15,246 nucleotides of DNA from Nanobdellati archaeon (GTDB taxonomy: Archaea > EX4484-52 > JAADEF01). Every line of letters begins with the position of its first letter. Within the stretch, counting starts at the first letter, position 1. Positions 1-6,503 of the stretch are shown one piece after another. Made by a program: the position numbers and the translations under genes. The notes under the pieces were generated by a model, which worked only from the letters and a program-made list of their open reading frames with translations, did no database searches and was not told the origin of the DNA. The stretch spans positions 1 through 15,246 of the forward strand of contig WAPH01000002.1 in the NCBI GenBank assembly GCA_015520895.1, in the 5' to 3' direction.

Positions 1-10
1 CAATATAGCT

Positions 11-409
11 ATGGTACTTAAGAAAGAAATAAAAAATAGACTTAATATTAATGATGCTTTAACTTATGGGGAACTTATAGAAAAAATAAAAGAAAGTAAA
101 GAGTTTGATGAAAGATTAAAAACCAAACTTATAAGTTTTTTTGAAAGTGTTATAATAAAAGAATATTTAGAGGAAGAGGATGAAAAAGACATAGAATTAA
201 TCTATAAAGAAGCAGTAGAAATAGCACAACTTCTTGCTAATACTGGGAAACTTACAATCTCTTCACATAAAGAAGAGAAAAAAGTTGAAAAAGAAGAGGG
301 CAAACTAGTAACAGAAAAAGAAAAGAGTAAAGAAAATAAAACTTCTCAAACTTCCAAAAAAGAAAAGAAAAGCATATTTGATAAAATAAATGACTTTTTC
401 GGTGTTTAA
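11..409 (+). CDS. Charged helical protein of unknown function, possibly 5'-truncated
   Basis: I do not recognise a named family. Residues about 1-75 look like a compact helical domain (LTYGELIEKIKES, then a stretch rich in Leu, Ile, Glu and Lys). Residues about 85-120 are a Lys/Glu/Ser-rich low-complexity tail, and the protein ends in a short amphipathic segment, IFDKINDFFGV. There is no signal peptide or membrane segment in the visible part. The frame stays open to the left edge, so the ATG at 11 may be internal and a membrane or other N-terminal region may lie outside the window. The stop codon is 1 nt before the ATG of the HELGH membrane protein, so the two are probably co-transcribed. The tail shares a 13-codon segment with the lipoprotein gene on the other strand. 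The gene is likely real; its function is unknown. Confidence 0.7.
   Translation: MVLKKEIKNRLNINDALTYGELIEKIKESKEFDERLKTKLISFFESVIIKEYLEEEDEKDIELIYKEAVEIAQLLANTGKLTISSHKEEKKVEKEEGKLVTEKEKSKENKTSQTSKKEKKSIFDKINDFFGV
326..364 (+). repeat. 39-nt segment shared with the lipoprotein gene, copy A
   Basis: This matches the minus strand of 4601-4639 with 5 mismatches in 39 nt. In both genes it is read in the same frame, giving S-K-E-x-K-T-S-x-T-S-K-x-E, with 10 of 13 residues identical. The flanking DNA does not match. Confidence 0.7.
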
Positions 410-410
410 A

Positions 411-1016
411 ATGAGATATTTATCCGAAAAAAAATATAATAGATATTTAAAAATAGGATTGTTATTATTTGTGTTATTCACTTGGCAAGTAGTACCTCTC
501 ATACACGAACTAGGCCACGTAATTACACTTGAAATTTATAATTGCAAATACTGGGCGCGCTGGGAACATGGTTATTTCAAAGAACTATATGGCAAAATAT
601 ATGATAGATGTGATCTAAATTCCAATCAACTTTTATGGTTGTATTCCTCAGGGTTAATATTGACAACACTAATAGGCATATTATTTTTAAGTTTAGAGAT
701 CATAAGTATTAAAAAAAAGAAAATAGAGTGGGCTTTGATATTCCTATTTACAAGTTACGCTTTTTTATTAGATTTTGTTAATTATTTATTATTTCCTCAA
801 GGAGACATAGAAGCCATACTCTCGTTAGTAGGCAAAGAAAATGCTATAAACAAAACACCTTTTTTAGGAATGTTTCTATTAATAACTATGATAACTTATT
901 TATATATTAGCATACACGAAGAATTAGAAGTAATAATAGTAAAAGAAGAAGGTCTTATTAAAAAATGGATGAAAAAATTGAGGAAATACTTGAAGAAGAA
1001 ACATGTACATCATTAA
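411..1016 (+). CDS. Integral membrane protein with HExxH motif, probable M50-like (site-2-type) zinc metalloprotease
   Basis: The protein has about 201 residues, several hydrophobic segments, and the zinc-binding signature HELGH at residues 32-36 inside or beside the first membrane segment, as in M50/M50B intramembrane proteases. A second candidate ligand is Asp132 in the FPQGD motif near a later membrane segment; site-2 proteases supply their third zinc ligand from an Asp in a comparable place. The C-terminus is very basic and ends in HVHH. An ATG at 390 would add seven residues and overlap the previous gene by 20 nt. I prefer the ATG at 411, which follows that gene's stop by 1 nt and has GGTG about 7 nt upstream. 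The last 59 nt overlap the end of the convergent PKD gene. Intramembrane proteolysis is an inference; the protein is short for the family and the substrate is unknown. Confidence 0.7.
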   Translation: MRYLSEKKYNRYLKIGLLLFVLFTWQVVPLIHELGHVITLEIYNCKYWARWEHGYFKELYGKIYDRCDLNSNQLLWLYSSGLILTTLIGILFLSLEIISIKKKKIEWALIFLFTSYAFLLDFVNYLLFPQGDIEAILSLVGKENAINKTPFLGMFLLITMITYLYISIHEELEVIIVKEEGLIKKWMKKLRKYLKKKHVHH

Positions 1017-4000
1017 GTTTCCTTATAGCTTTCTTTCCATTATTTTCTAAAACTGCAAATATCTTCAAGTTATGAATACCTGGGGAAGTAGGTGTATAAG
1101 GTAAATAAACTGTTTCTCTATCTGCAACATATAAACTTAAACTTCCTCTAACTCTACTCTCGTCCTCTATAATATAAACAGAAACGTAAGAAGGTATTTG
1201 AGTTTCTACTGTTAAAGGTATTATATTTTCCACATTTGAATATAGTTTTTGAGGCAAGGCAATCTCGCCAATTCGAATATAGAACGTCACGTTGAAATTA
1301 TCTTTATAAGTATAAGGTCCATTTTCTAATTTGAAAGTATGAGTTCCATTATCGAATACATTTCCCATCTCATAATTTTGCACGCAATAAATATGTGTGT
1401 TTTCATAATCATGGATGTGATGTTGAATCATTAGCATATCGTCCACATAAACATTTACAATAGAAGTTACAGGATTAGATATGCAAAAACTATAAACTAC
1501 TGGTTCATCAGCATTGTACTCTTTAGAAATTACCACATTAGAGAATTCTGCTATCACTTTCTTTACATAAATATTCTTATAATATTGATCTATTAAATTG
1601 CCTTTACTATCATAAACTTTAACATATAGATAATAGTAAGTATTAGGATATACATAAGGTTCATAAGTTGGTAACTCAAAGTTTAACTCTTTCCGTTCAT
1701 TAGCATCAAATGTTAGAGTTTTAGATGCAGCATAATTACCAAAAACTATCATTACTTTAATATTTGAAAAAGACATGTCTTTTTTATTTCTAAGAGTAAT
1801 ATTCACAGAGTTATTTAACCCGTAATAAATAACAGAGGGTACTTCTACATCTTCAATTATAATGTCTCTGTAATTAGGGGTTAAAGGATAGGTCGGTGAA
1901 GTTGGTGATGTATAATAACCTCCTAAAGAAGAACCTCCTGAATGAGAAGTTGTTCCACCTCCATTACCGGTGTAGGATGTTACAACAATAGTTATGGTTG
2001 ATTCTGCTTGTGCTGAATGCTCATCTATAACCCTTAATTTAGCTGTATAAGTTGCTGCTGTTGTATAAGTATGAGTTATAGTTCCAGCATTACAGTTAGG
2101 AATAACCTTTTCAAAATTACCATCATTATTTGCGTCAAAATAACAGGTTAATGCATCATTGTCTGCATCACTAACATCATAGCTGAAAGTTACATCTAAA
2201 GGGGCATAGCCAGAAGTTGGAGAAGCAGAGAACACATTTATTACAGGGTTGCTATTAGATGGAACGGTAACAACAATAGTTATGGTTGATTCTGCTTGTG
2301 CTGAATGCTCATCTATAACCCTTAATTTAGCTGTATAAGTTGCTGCTGTTGTATAAGTATGAGTTATGCTACCTGTGGTACAATGAGTAAGGATCTTATC
2401 TACTAATCCATTGTTATCAAAATCGAAATAACATGTAAGATCATCACCATCGGCGTCTCCTACAGCATAAGAGAAAGTTACTGTTAAAGGTGCTATACCA
2501 TTAGTAGGAGAAGCCTCAAAATTAAAAATTTGGGGTTTAGTGTTTTTCTTTTCATGAACCATTACCGTTATAACAGATTCGTCTTCTCCATATTTTTCAT
2601 CCTTAACTTGTAATCGTGGTTGGTAAATACCAGAAACATTGTAAACATAACTTATAGACCCACTACTACAATGCTCGACCACTTCATCAGCATTTCCATC
2701 ATTATCAAAATCAAAATAACATGTAAGATCGTCATTATCCTGATCCGTAACCTCATAAGTGAAAACCACTGTTAAAGGTACAACACCTTCATTAGGTACT
2801 GCAGTGAATGTTGTGATATGAGGAGCACGATTTTCTTCATCATAGGTAAGCGTAGGCAACAAAGTAACAAATATTTTTAAATCATTTGTAAGCCAGTAAA
2901 TGATGCCATAAGCATCTTCGTAACCTTCTTTTGTAACTTTATAAGTGTATCCTGTTTCTCCAGGAAGGTTAAAAGTTGCTTTCCCATATTCATCTGTATA
3001 CTTAACATAGTTTTGATTCATTTGCTGTTTATTTATTACTTTTATTAAAGCATTCGAAATAGGCGATCTATCACGGTTATCTTGAACAATAAACTCTACT
3101 AAAAAACTATCTTTATATACATCAAAATCTAAGTTATAAGTTACAGGAATATTTGTAGGCACGTTATAAGAAGAACATTGAACTTCATTACCTTTTAACT
3201 CCAACTCTACTCTGTACTTACCTTGATTAAAAGTTTTAGGTATGGTGAAAACATAAGATTTTAGCAAAAGATTGTTTTGAGAAGGAAGATTTATAGTTTT
3301 CTCATAAACGTAAGTGGCAGTCTGTTTATCGTACACCTTCACCATTAAAATACTATTAACAGGGTAAACATTGCCAGGAGCAACATATGCTTGAGATTTA
3401 TACTCGAAATGCAATCGAGGATTATCACTACTTCCTATTCTTGCTTCTCCATAAGAATCTGTAATACTAACAGAAGTCAATATACTCTGACACGCAGCAG
3501 CATAAGGATCATAAACTACTGTGTTTGCATAAGCCTCGCTTACACCACCATTGATAACTTGATTATCCTTTACTTCTGCAACCCATCTAACCATTATCTC
3601 TCCTACTTGCGTAGGAGTCCATGTAAAAGAAATATGAGAAGAACAAGTCTGAGGTAAAATACTCACATGTTCTTTTTTAGTGAATAAAACATTATTATCA
3701 GCATCATTAATCGTAATAGTAACATCTCCATCTAATCTATAATCAATAATATCACCGTCCTCAGGAGGAATATAACCTACAATACCATTAAATCTAAGTG
3801 CATTACATACTTGAGCAGAAATCTTAATAGGAATGTCAATAAATAAAGGATCATTACGATTATGATAATTCTCTAATTTTAAGTTTTCAAGTTGAAAAGA
3901 CACATATTTTATCTTCCTAGGTTTTGATTGAGCAATGACATTATCAACACAAAAGGGATTATTACAAACACTATTAACAGTATAAAGGTTCACATAACCT

Positions 4001-4392
4001 ATATAATCCCTTGCAAAAACATAAAAAGCATATTTAGCGTTATTAGAAATGTCTTTAAATCTTAACATCACATACATGTCTTCTTCTAAAGGTATTACTT
4101 CACCCTCTTGAATCTTATAAGGAGCTATACATGTTTCAAATTCTTGAATAGTGGATGAAGAAGATAAACAATCCCATGCTTCTTTTTTATAAATATCTGC
4201 TTTTACATCTTCCACCTGAGAACAAGAAGCATCTAAGCATTTATAAGCTAATAACTTCCCATCCACATTGCCAGTAACGACAGGATCAAAATTTATTTTA
4301 TAGAGTTTAAGCATATCTGTAGCATAAACATTAGGCAAAAAAGTTATTATAAATACGCTCAATAACAACATTACATATTTAAATTTCATCAT
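958..4392 (-). CDS. Large secreted surface protein with carboxypeptidase-regulatory-like domain and three PKD repeats
   Basis: A cleavable signal peptide covers residues 1 to about 24 (MMKFK, a hydrophobic core, then VYA). The N-terminal 400 residues are beta-rich with cysteine pairs such as CLDASC and CNNPFC. Residues about 430-515 resemble a carboxypeptidase regulatory-like (transthyretin-type) domain. Three PKD domains follow with a strict 96-residue period (about 520-805). Each has a Cys pair (C558/C575, C654/C671, C750/C767) around an acidic Asp/Asn/Gly loop resembling a calcium-binding loop. A Gly/Ser/Thr/Pro linker (about 806-845) leads to further beta-sandwich segments. There is no C-terminal membrane anchor or sorting motif. 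The start lies 7 nt after the lipoprotein stop, with GGGTGG just upstream; two adjacent ATGs (4392, 4389) are possible. The role is probably adhesion or surface structure, perhaps tethered through the lipoprotein (inference). The last 59 nt overlap the convergent HELGH gene. Confidence 0.9.
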   Translation of the reverse strand: MMKFKYVMLLLSVFIITFLPNVYATDMLKLYKINFDPVVTGNVDGKLLAYKCLDASCSQVEDVKADIYKKEAWDCLSSSSTIQEFETCIAPYKIQEGEVIPLEEDMYVMLRFKDISNNAKYAFYVFARDYIGYVNLYTVNSVCNNPFCVDNVIAQSKPRKIKYVSFQLENLKLENYHNRNDPLFIDIPIKISAQVCNALRFNGIVGYIPPEDGDIIDYRLDGDVTITINDADNNVLFTKKEHVSILPQTCSSHISFTWTPTQVGEIMVRWVAEVKDNQVINGGVSEAYANTVVYDPYAAACQSILTSVSITDSYGEARIGSSDNPRLHFEYKSQAYVAPGNVYPVNSILMVKVYDKQTATYVYEKTINLPSQNNLLLKSYVFTIPKTFNQGKYRVELELKGNEVQCSSYNVPTNIPVTYNLDFDVYKDSFLVEFIVQDNRDRSPISNALIKVINKQQMNQNYVKYTDEYGKATFNLPGETGYTYKVTKEGYEDAYGIIYWLTNDLKIFVTLLPTLTYDEENRAPHITTFTAVPNEGVVPLTVVFTYEVTDQDNDDLTCYFDFDNDGNADEVVEHCSSGSISYVYNVSGIYQPRLQVKDEKYGEDESVITVMVHEKKNTKPQIFNFEASPTNGIAPLTVTFSYAVGDADGDDLTCYFDFDNNGLVDKILTHCTTGSITHTYTTAATYTAKLRVIDEHSAQAESTITIVVTVPSNSNPVINVFSASPTSGYAPLDVTFSYDVSDADNDALTCYFDANNDGNFEKVIPNCNAGTITHTYTTAATYTAKLRVIDEHSAQAESTITIVVTSYTGNGGGTTSHSGGSSLGGYYTSPTSPTYPLTPNYRDIIIEDVEVPSVIYYGLNNSVNITLRNKKDMSFSNIKVMIVFGNYAASKTLTFDANERKELNFELPTYEPYVYPNTYYYLYVKVYDSKGNLIDQYYKNIYVKKVIAEFSNVVISKEYNADEPVVYSFCISNPVTSIVNVYVDDMLMIQHHIHDYENTHIYCVQNYEMGNVFDNGTHTFKLENGPYTYKDNFNVTFYIRIGEIALPQKLYSNVENIIPLTVETQIPSYVSVYIIEDESRVRGSLSLYVADRETVYLPYTPTSPGIHNLKIFAVLENNGKKAIRKLNDVHVSSSSISSIFSSIF
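1982..2079 (-). repeat. 98-bp perfect direct repeat inside PKD domain 3
   Basis: This is identical base for base to 2270-2367, offset by exactly 288 bp (96 codons). It encodes the C-terminal third of a PKD domain (THTYTTAATYTAKLRVIDEH and onward). The rest of the two domains differs clearly, which points to recent gene conversion or partial duplication. Confidence 0.95.
2270..2367 (-). repeat. 98-bp perfect direct repeat inside PKD domain 2
   Basis: This is the second copy of the 98-bp identical segment (see 1982-2079). PKD domain 1 carries a clearly diverged version of the same region. Confidence 0.95.
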
Positions 4393-4399
4393 TCCACCC

Positions 4400-5863
4400 T
4401 TATCCTTTCAAAGTTATTTTTACACCAAAATTCTTTTCTATATCTTCTAATTTTTTATCAAAATAAGGGTTATAACTTATTAAACCCGGTACTATTGTTG
4501 TACCTCCTTCGTCTGTTCCACTACCCGGACCAATAAGTCCATTAGGAGATGGAGGATTATAAGGTTGTGGTTCTTCCCCTTGAGATGGTTGACTCTCCCC
4601 TTCTTGCTTGGAAGTATGAGAAGTTTTTCTTTCTTTACTTTTTGATTCCAATTCATCAGTTATCTCCTTCAAAATATAAGCAAATAATGCCTCTCGGCTT
4701 ATTTTCGAAAAGGCAGTACGTAAAGTTTCGTATCCTTTATTTTCTTCATTTACAGCCAAAAGATAATTATTTTTTAAATCTAAGTTTATATTTAGACGTG
4801 TAGAAGACTCCACCACCACCATACCTTCTCCTTCTTTTAAAGGAAACACATATTTATAAGCAAAATGAGGCTTAACCCCTGCTAACTCTAAACCTGCATG
4901 CGATGCAAATAAGGAATAAAGGTTAGTTACCTCGCATTTATCTTTCTGTTGTATTCTTAAAGCATATATTTGATAAGGAATAGCATTTTTAATCTCAGAA
5001 TATGATTGTATGGCAGATATACCTGTGGCTATAAAAGGTACACTCCAGGGAACATAATTTGAGCCTACAATAAGAGGATAAGTGCTATATGCAATAAATG
5101 ATGTAATAGGGTTGGTAATTATTCGATGATTTTTATGTTTCACTATTATAGAAGTATCTTTCACGCCTTTATTAGATAACTTAATAGCTAAACCATCAAC
5201 TTCCATATCTTGTAGTTCTTTTAACTTTAATGAATTAAAATAAGTTATCACTTCCACGGGTAATTTGTTATCTATTTCGTTATCATATACGTGAATCACA
5301 TAACCTCCTTTATTTTTCCCTTCAATAGCAATAATATGGTGTTCAAAAGGTTGATTGTAAGTATCAACGTAAGAAGATAAAGTTTCTTGAAGTTTGAGCA
5401 TTCTTATTACCTCACCTTCAATAACTTTATCAACATAATTTTTCTCTTGAGGTGATTCTGCATAATTATAAAAGTCCAGTGCTCTTCTTAACCCGTCTAA
5501 AGTAGGTAAAATTATTTTCTTAAATTTCTCTTTTTGAGGGTCATAAACAAACCACGCACCTGCTACTCCTTTATTATTCAAAAACCTATGCATGTCTTGA
5601 TATAAAGGAGAGTTAGAATCCCCCTTATAAAAAGTCTCTTCGCCACTCTTGCCATACCATTTACGGAGTAAAGCACGATTATCAGAGCTCTTACTTTCTT
5701 CAGCCAATTCGTCTATTTCTTTTTTTGAAGGAACAATTATCCTCTCAGAAGTTTCATTAACTTTCTGAGGTAAAGAATATTGTTGTTGAGTAACGGTTAC
5801 ACATCCTTGTACGCCTAATGCCAAAGTAGTTAACCCTGCTAAAGATCTGTAAATTCCTTTCAT
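4400..5863 (-). CDS. Predicted secreted lipoprotein, family not recognised
   Basis: The N-terminus is a short signal peptide ending in a lipobox-like VQGC, with Cys21 as the likely lipidated residue. This suggests an exported, membrane-anchored protein. Residues about 45-405 are a mixed alpha/beta region that I cannot assign to a family; one internal Cys occurs in DKCEVTNLY. Residues about 405-460 are a low-complexity linker, first Lys/Ser/Thr-rich, then Pro/Gly/Glu-rich. The last about 27 residues (SYNPYFDKKLEDIEKNFGV) look like a small structured tail. The ATG is supported by a strong Shine-Dalgarno, GGAGGTG, 6 nt upstream. This is the first gene of a two-gene operon with the PKD surface protein 7 nt downstream, so the two may form one surface assembly (inference). 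The linker contains copy B of the 39-nt shared segment. Confidence 0.8.
   Translation of the reverse strand: MKGIYRSLAGLTTLALGVQGCVTVTQQQYSLPQKVNETSERIIVPSKKEIDELAEESKSSDNRALLRKWYGKSGEETFYKGDSNSPLYQDMHRFLNNKGVAGAWFVYDPQKEKFKKIILPTLDGLRRALDFYNYAESPQEKNYVDKVIEGEVIRMLKLQETLSSYVDTYNQPFEHHIIAIEGKNKGGYVIHVYDNEIDNKLPVEVITYFNSLKLKELQDMEVDGLAIKLSNKGVKDTSIIVKHKNHRIITNPITSFIAYSTYPLIVGSNYVPWSVPFIATGISAIQSYSEIKNAIPYQIYALRIQQKDKCEVTNLYSLFASHAGLELAGVKPHFAYKYVFPLKEGEGMVVVESSTRLNINLDLKNNYLLAVNEENKGYETLRTAFSKISREALFAYILKEITDELESKSKERKTSHTSKQEGESQPSQGEEPQPYNPPSPNGLIGPGSGTDEGGTTIVPGLISYNPYFDKKLEDIEKNFGVKITLKG
4601..4639 (-). repeat. 39-nt segment shared with the first gene, copy B
   Basis: On the minus strand this reads 34 of 39 nt identical to 326-364, in the same codon phase. 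It lies in the low-complexity linker of the lipoprotein, at about residues 409-421. Confidence 0.7.
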
Positions 5864-5869
5864 GAATCA

Positions 5870-5876
5870 CACCTCC
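5870..5876 (-). promoter_or_regulatory. Strong Shine-Dalgarno of the lipoprotein gene
   Basis: GGAGGTG lies 6 nt before the ATG at 5863. It is the best ribosome binding site in the window and fixes this start. Unlike several other operon-leading genes here, this transcript must therefore have a leader. Confidence 0.8.
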
Positions 5877-5900
5877 TAACTCATTACCACTAAAAATAAG

Positions 5901-5908
5901 TATAAAAC
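5901..5908 (-). promoter_or_regulatory. TATA box of the lipoprotein-PKD operon
   Basis: The minus strand reads GTTTTATACTT. A start about 26 nt downstream would fall near 5878, giving a leader of about 15 nt that holds the Shine-Dalgarno. A second AT-rich box at 5906-5918 is an alternative. Confidence 0.45.
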
Positions 5909-5936
5909 ATATTATTAATTTCGAAAGATTTTTAAA

Positions 5937-6050
5937 GATGATCTTCAGAACAAAACGTTTTTATAGTAAGCGAAGATAGTCATCTCACGCGTTAGCGTGA
6001 CGGTGGCTCCCAGAAGGAAGGGGTTCCCGAAGGGGTGAAACCCCTTGGCA
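5937..6050. ncRNA. Candidate structured RNA: GC-rich element beside tRNA-Ile
   Basis: The non-coding gap from 5864 to 6185 holds a tRNA, promoters and this element. Its core 5985-6050 has 41 G+C in 66 nt (62%), far above its surroundings. Visible pairings are TCACGC/GCGTGA around GTTA (5985-6000), AAGGGGTT (6018-6025) with AACCCCTT (6039-6046) enclosing a CCC/GGG pair, and an outer arm GATGATCTTC (5937-5946) with GAAGATagTCATC (5972-5984). An alternative hairpin AAGGGGT-GAA-ACCCCTT (6030-6046) competes with the second pairing. The strand is unknown: on the minus strand it would be the tRNA trailer, on the plus strand a separate RNA. It does not match SRP RNA, RNase P RNA or 5S rRNA signatures, and I see no convincing C/D boxes. 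It could instead be a mobile palindromic repeat or processing signal. Confidence 0.4.
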
Positions 6051-6125
6051 TGGTCCCCGAGGGATTCGAACCCTCGACCTCCACGTTATCAGCGTGGCGC
6101 TCTAACCAAGCTGAGCTAGGGGACC
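6051..6125 (-). tRNA. tRNA-Ile (anticodon GAT)
   Basis: A full 75-nt cloverleaf can be drawn on the minus strand. The acceptor stem is GGTCCCC with GGGGACC and discriminator A. The D stem is GCTC/GAGC, the anticodon stem CCACG/CGTGG with loop CTGATAA (anticodon GAT), the variable region AGGTC, and the T stem GAGGG/CCCTC with loop TTCGAAT. There is no intron. CCA is not encoded: the bases after the discriminator are TGCC, so CCA must be added after transcription. The gene lies in an AT-rich gap next to the GC-rich element. A TATA-like stretch at 6156-6167 could serve it, with a start about 10 nt upstream of the mature end. Confidence 0.97.
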
Positions 6126-6155
6126 TTTAATCACACATATATAAGAAACTAATAA

Positions 6156-6167
6156 TTTTAAAAATTT
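6156..6167 (+). promoter_or_regulatory. TATA box for a leaderless ribbon-helix-helix gene, possibly bidirectional
   Basis: TTTTAAAAATTT is centred about 25 nt before the ATG at 6186, so the transcript probably begins at the start codon. No Shine-Dalgarno precedes the ATG. The box is nearly symmetric and could also drive tRNA-Ile on the other strand. Confidence 0.45.
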
Positions 6168-6185
6168 AAGACAAATATTTTAGTT

Positions 6186-6503
6186 ATGAAAGAAAAAATA
6201 ATATGTTTAAGGTTGAACGAAGAACTTCTTGAGAAAATAGCTATCGCTGCTCAAAAGAAAAATACTTCTAAGAGCACATTAATCAGGGACATATTAATAA
6301 AGTATTTAAAAAATGAGAAGAAAAACGATTCCGCAAAAATAAACGAATATGAAACAAATGAAATGAACGCGCTAGCCTCTCTTTCTAAAGAACACTATCT
6401 TTTAAAGAAAAGAGTAGAGGAATTAGAGCAATATCAAAAAAAGACTTATGAGTTAATAACACAACTCATTGCAACACTTAAAACCTCCGTGCTGAAAGAA
6501 TAA
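6186..6503 (+). CDS. Small CopG/ribbon-helix-helix-like protein with C-terminal coiled coil
   Basis: This protein has 105 residues. The N-terminal 45 fit the ribbon-helix-helix pattern: a short strand (KEKIICLRL), helix A (EELLEKIAIAAQKKN), the turn TSKST, and helix B (LIRDILIKYLKN). Members of this fold dimerise and bind DNA through the strand. Residues about 60-103 have heptad-like spacing (EHYLLKKRVEELEQYQKK and onward) and probably form a coiled coil for oligomerisation. No toxin partner lies next to it, so a plain transcriptional regulator is more likely than an antitoxin. Its target is unknown. It is monocistronic and probably leaderless, and its last 26 nt overlap the end of the convergent trmI gene. 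Confidence 0.75.
   Translation: MKEKIICLRLNEELLEKIAIAAQKKNTSKSTLIRDILIKYLKNEKKNDSAKINEYETNEMNALASLSKEHYLLKKRVEELEQYQKKTYELITQLIATLKTSVLKE

Noticed and set aside
390..410. ATG at 390 as start of the HELGH gene
   Set aside because: It overlaps the previous gene by 20 nt. The ATG at 411 follows that gene's stop directly and has a GGTG site.
305..502. Minus-strand open frame of 65 codons
   Set aside because: It is antisense to two plus-strand genes, and its Phe/Tyr-rich protein is what an A-rich coding strand gives by chance.
1982..2367. Possible CRISPR-like or mobile repeat, because of two identical 98-bp units
   Set aside because: The units lie in phase inside PKD domains, occur only twice at a 96-codon period, and have coding spacers.
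3391..3657. Plus-strand open frame inside the PKD protein gene
   Set aside because: It is antisense to a continuous, well-supported coding frame and has no start signal or family resemblance.
5985..6050. SRP RNA fragment or decayed tRNA
   Set aside because: A GGAAGGA-like string is present, but not the rest of the SRP helix 8 signature. Resemblance to a T arm is limited to short G/C runs and no cloverleaf can be drawn.
6051..6125. Integration site at the tRNA 3' end
   Set aside because: I found no second copy of the tRNA 3' end in the window and no integrase gene nearby.
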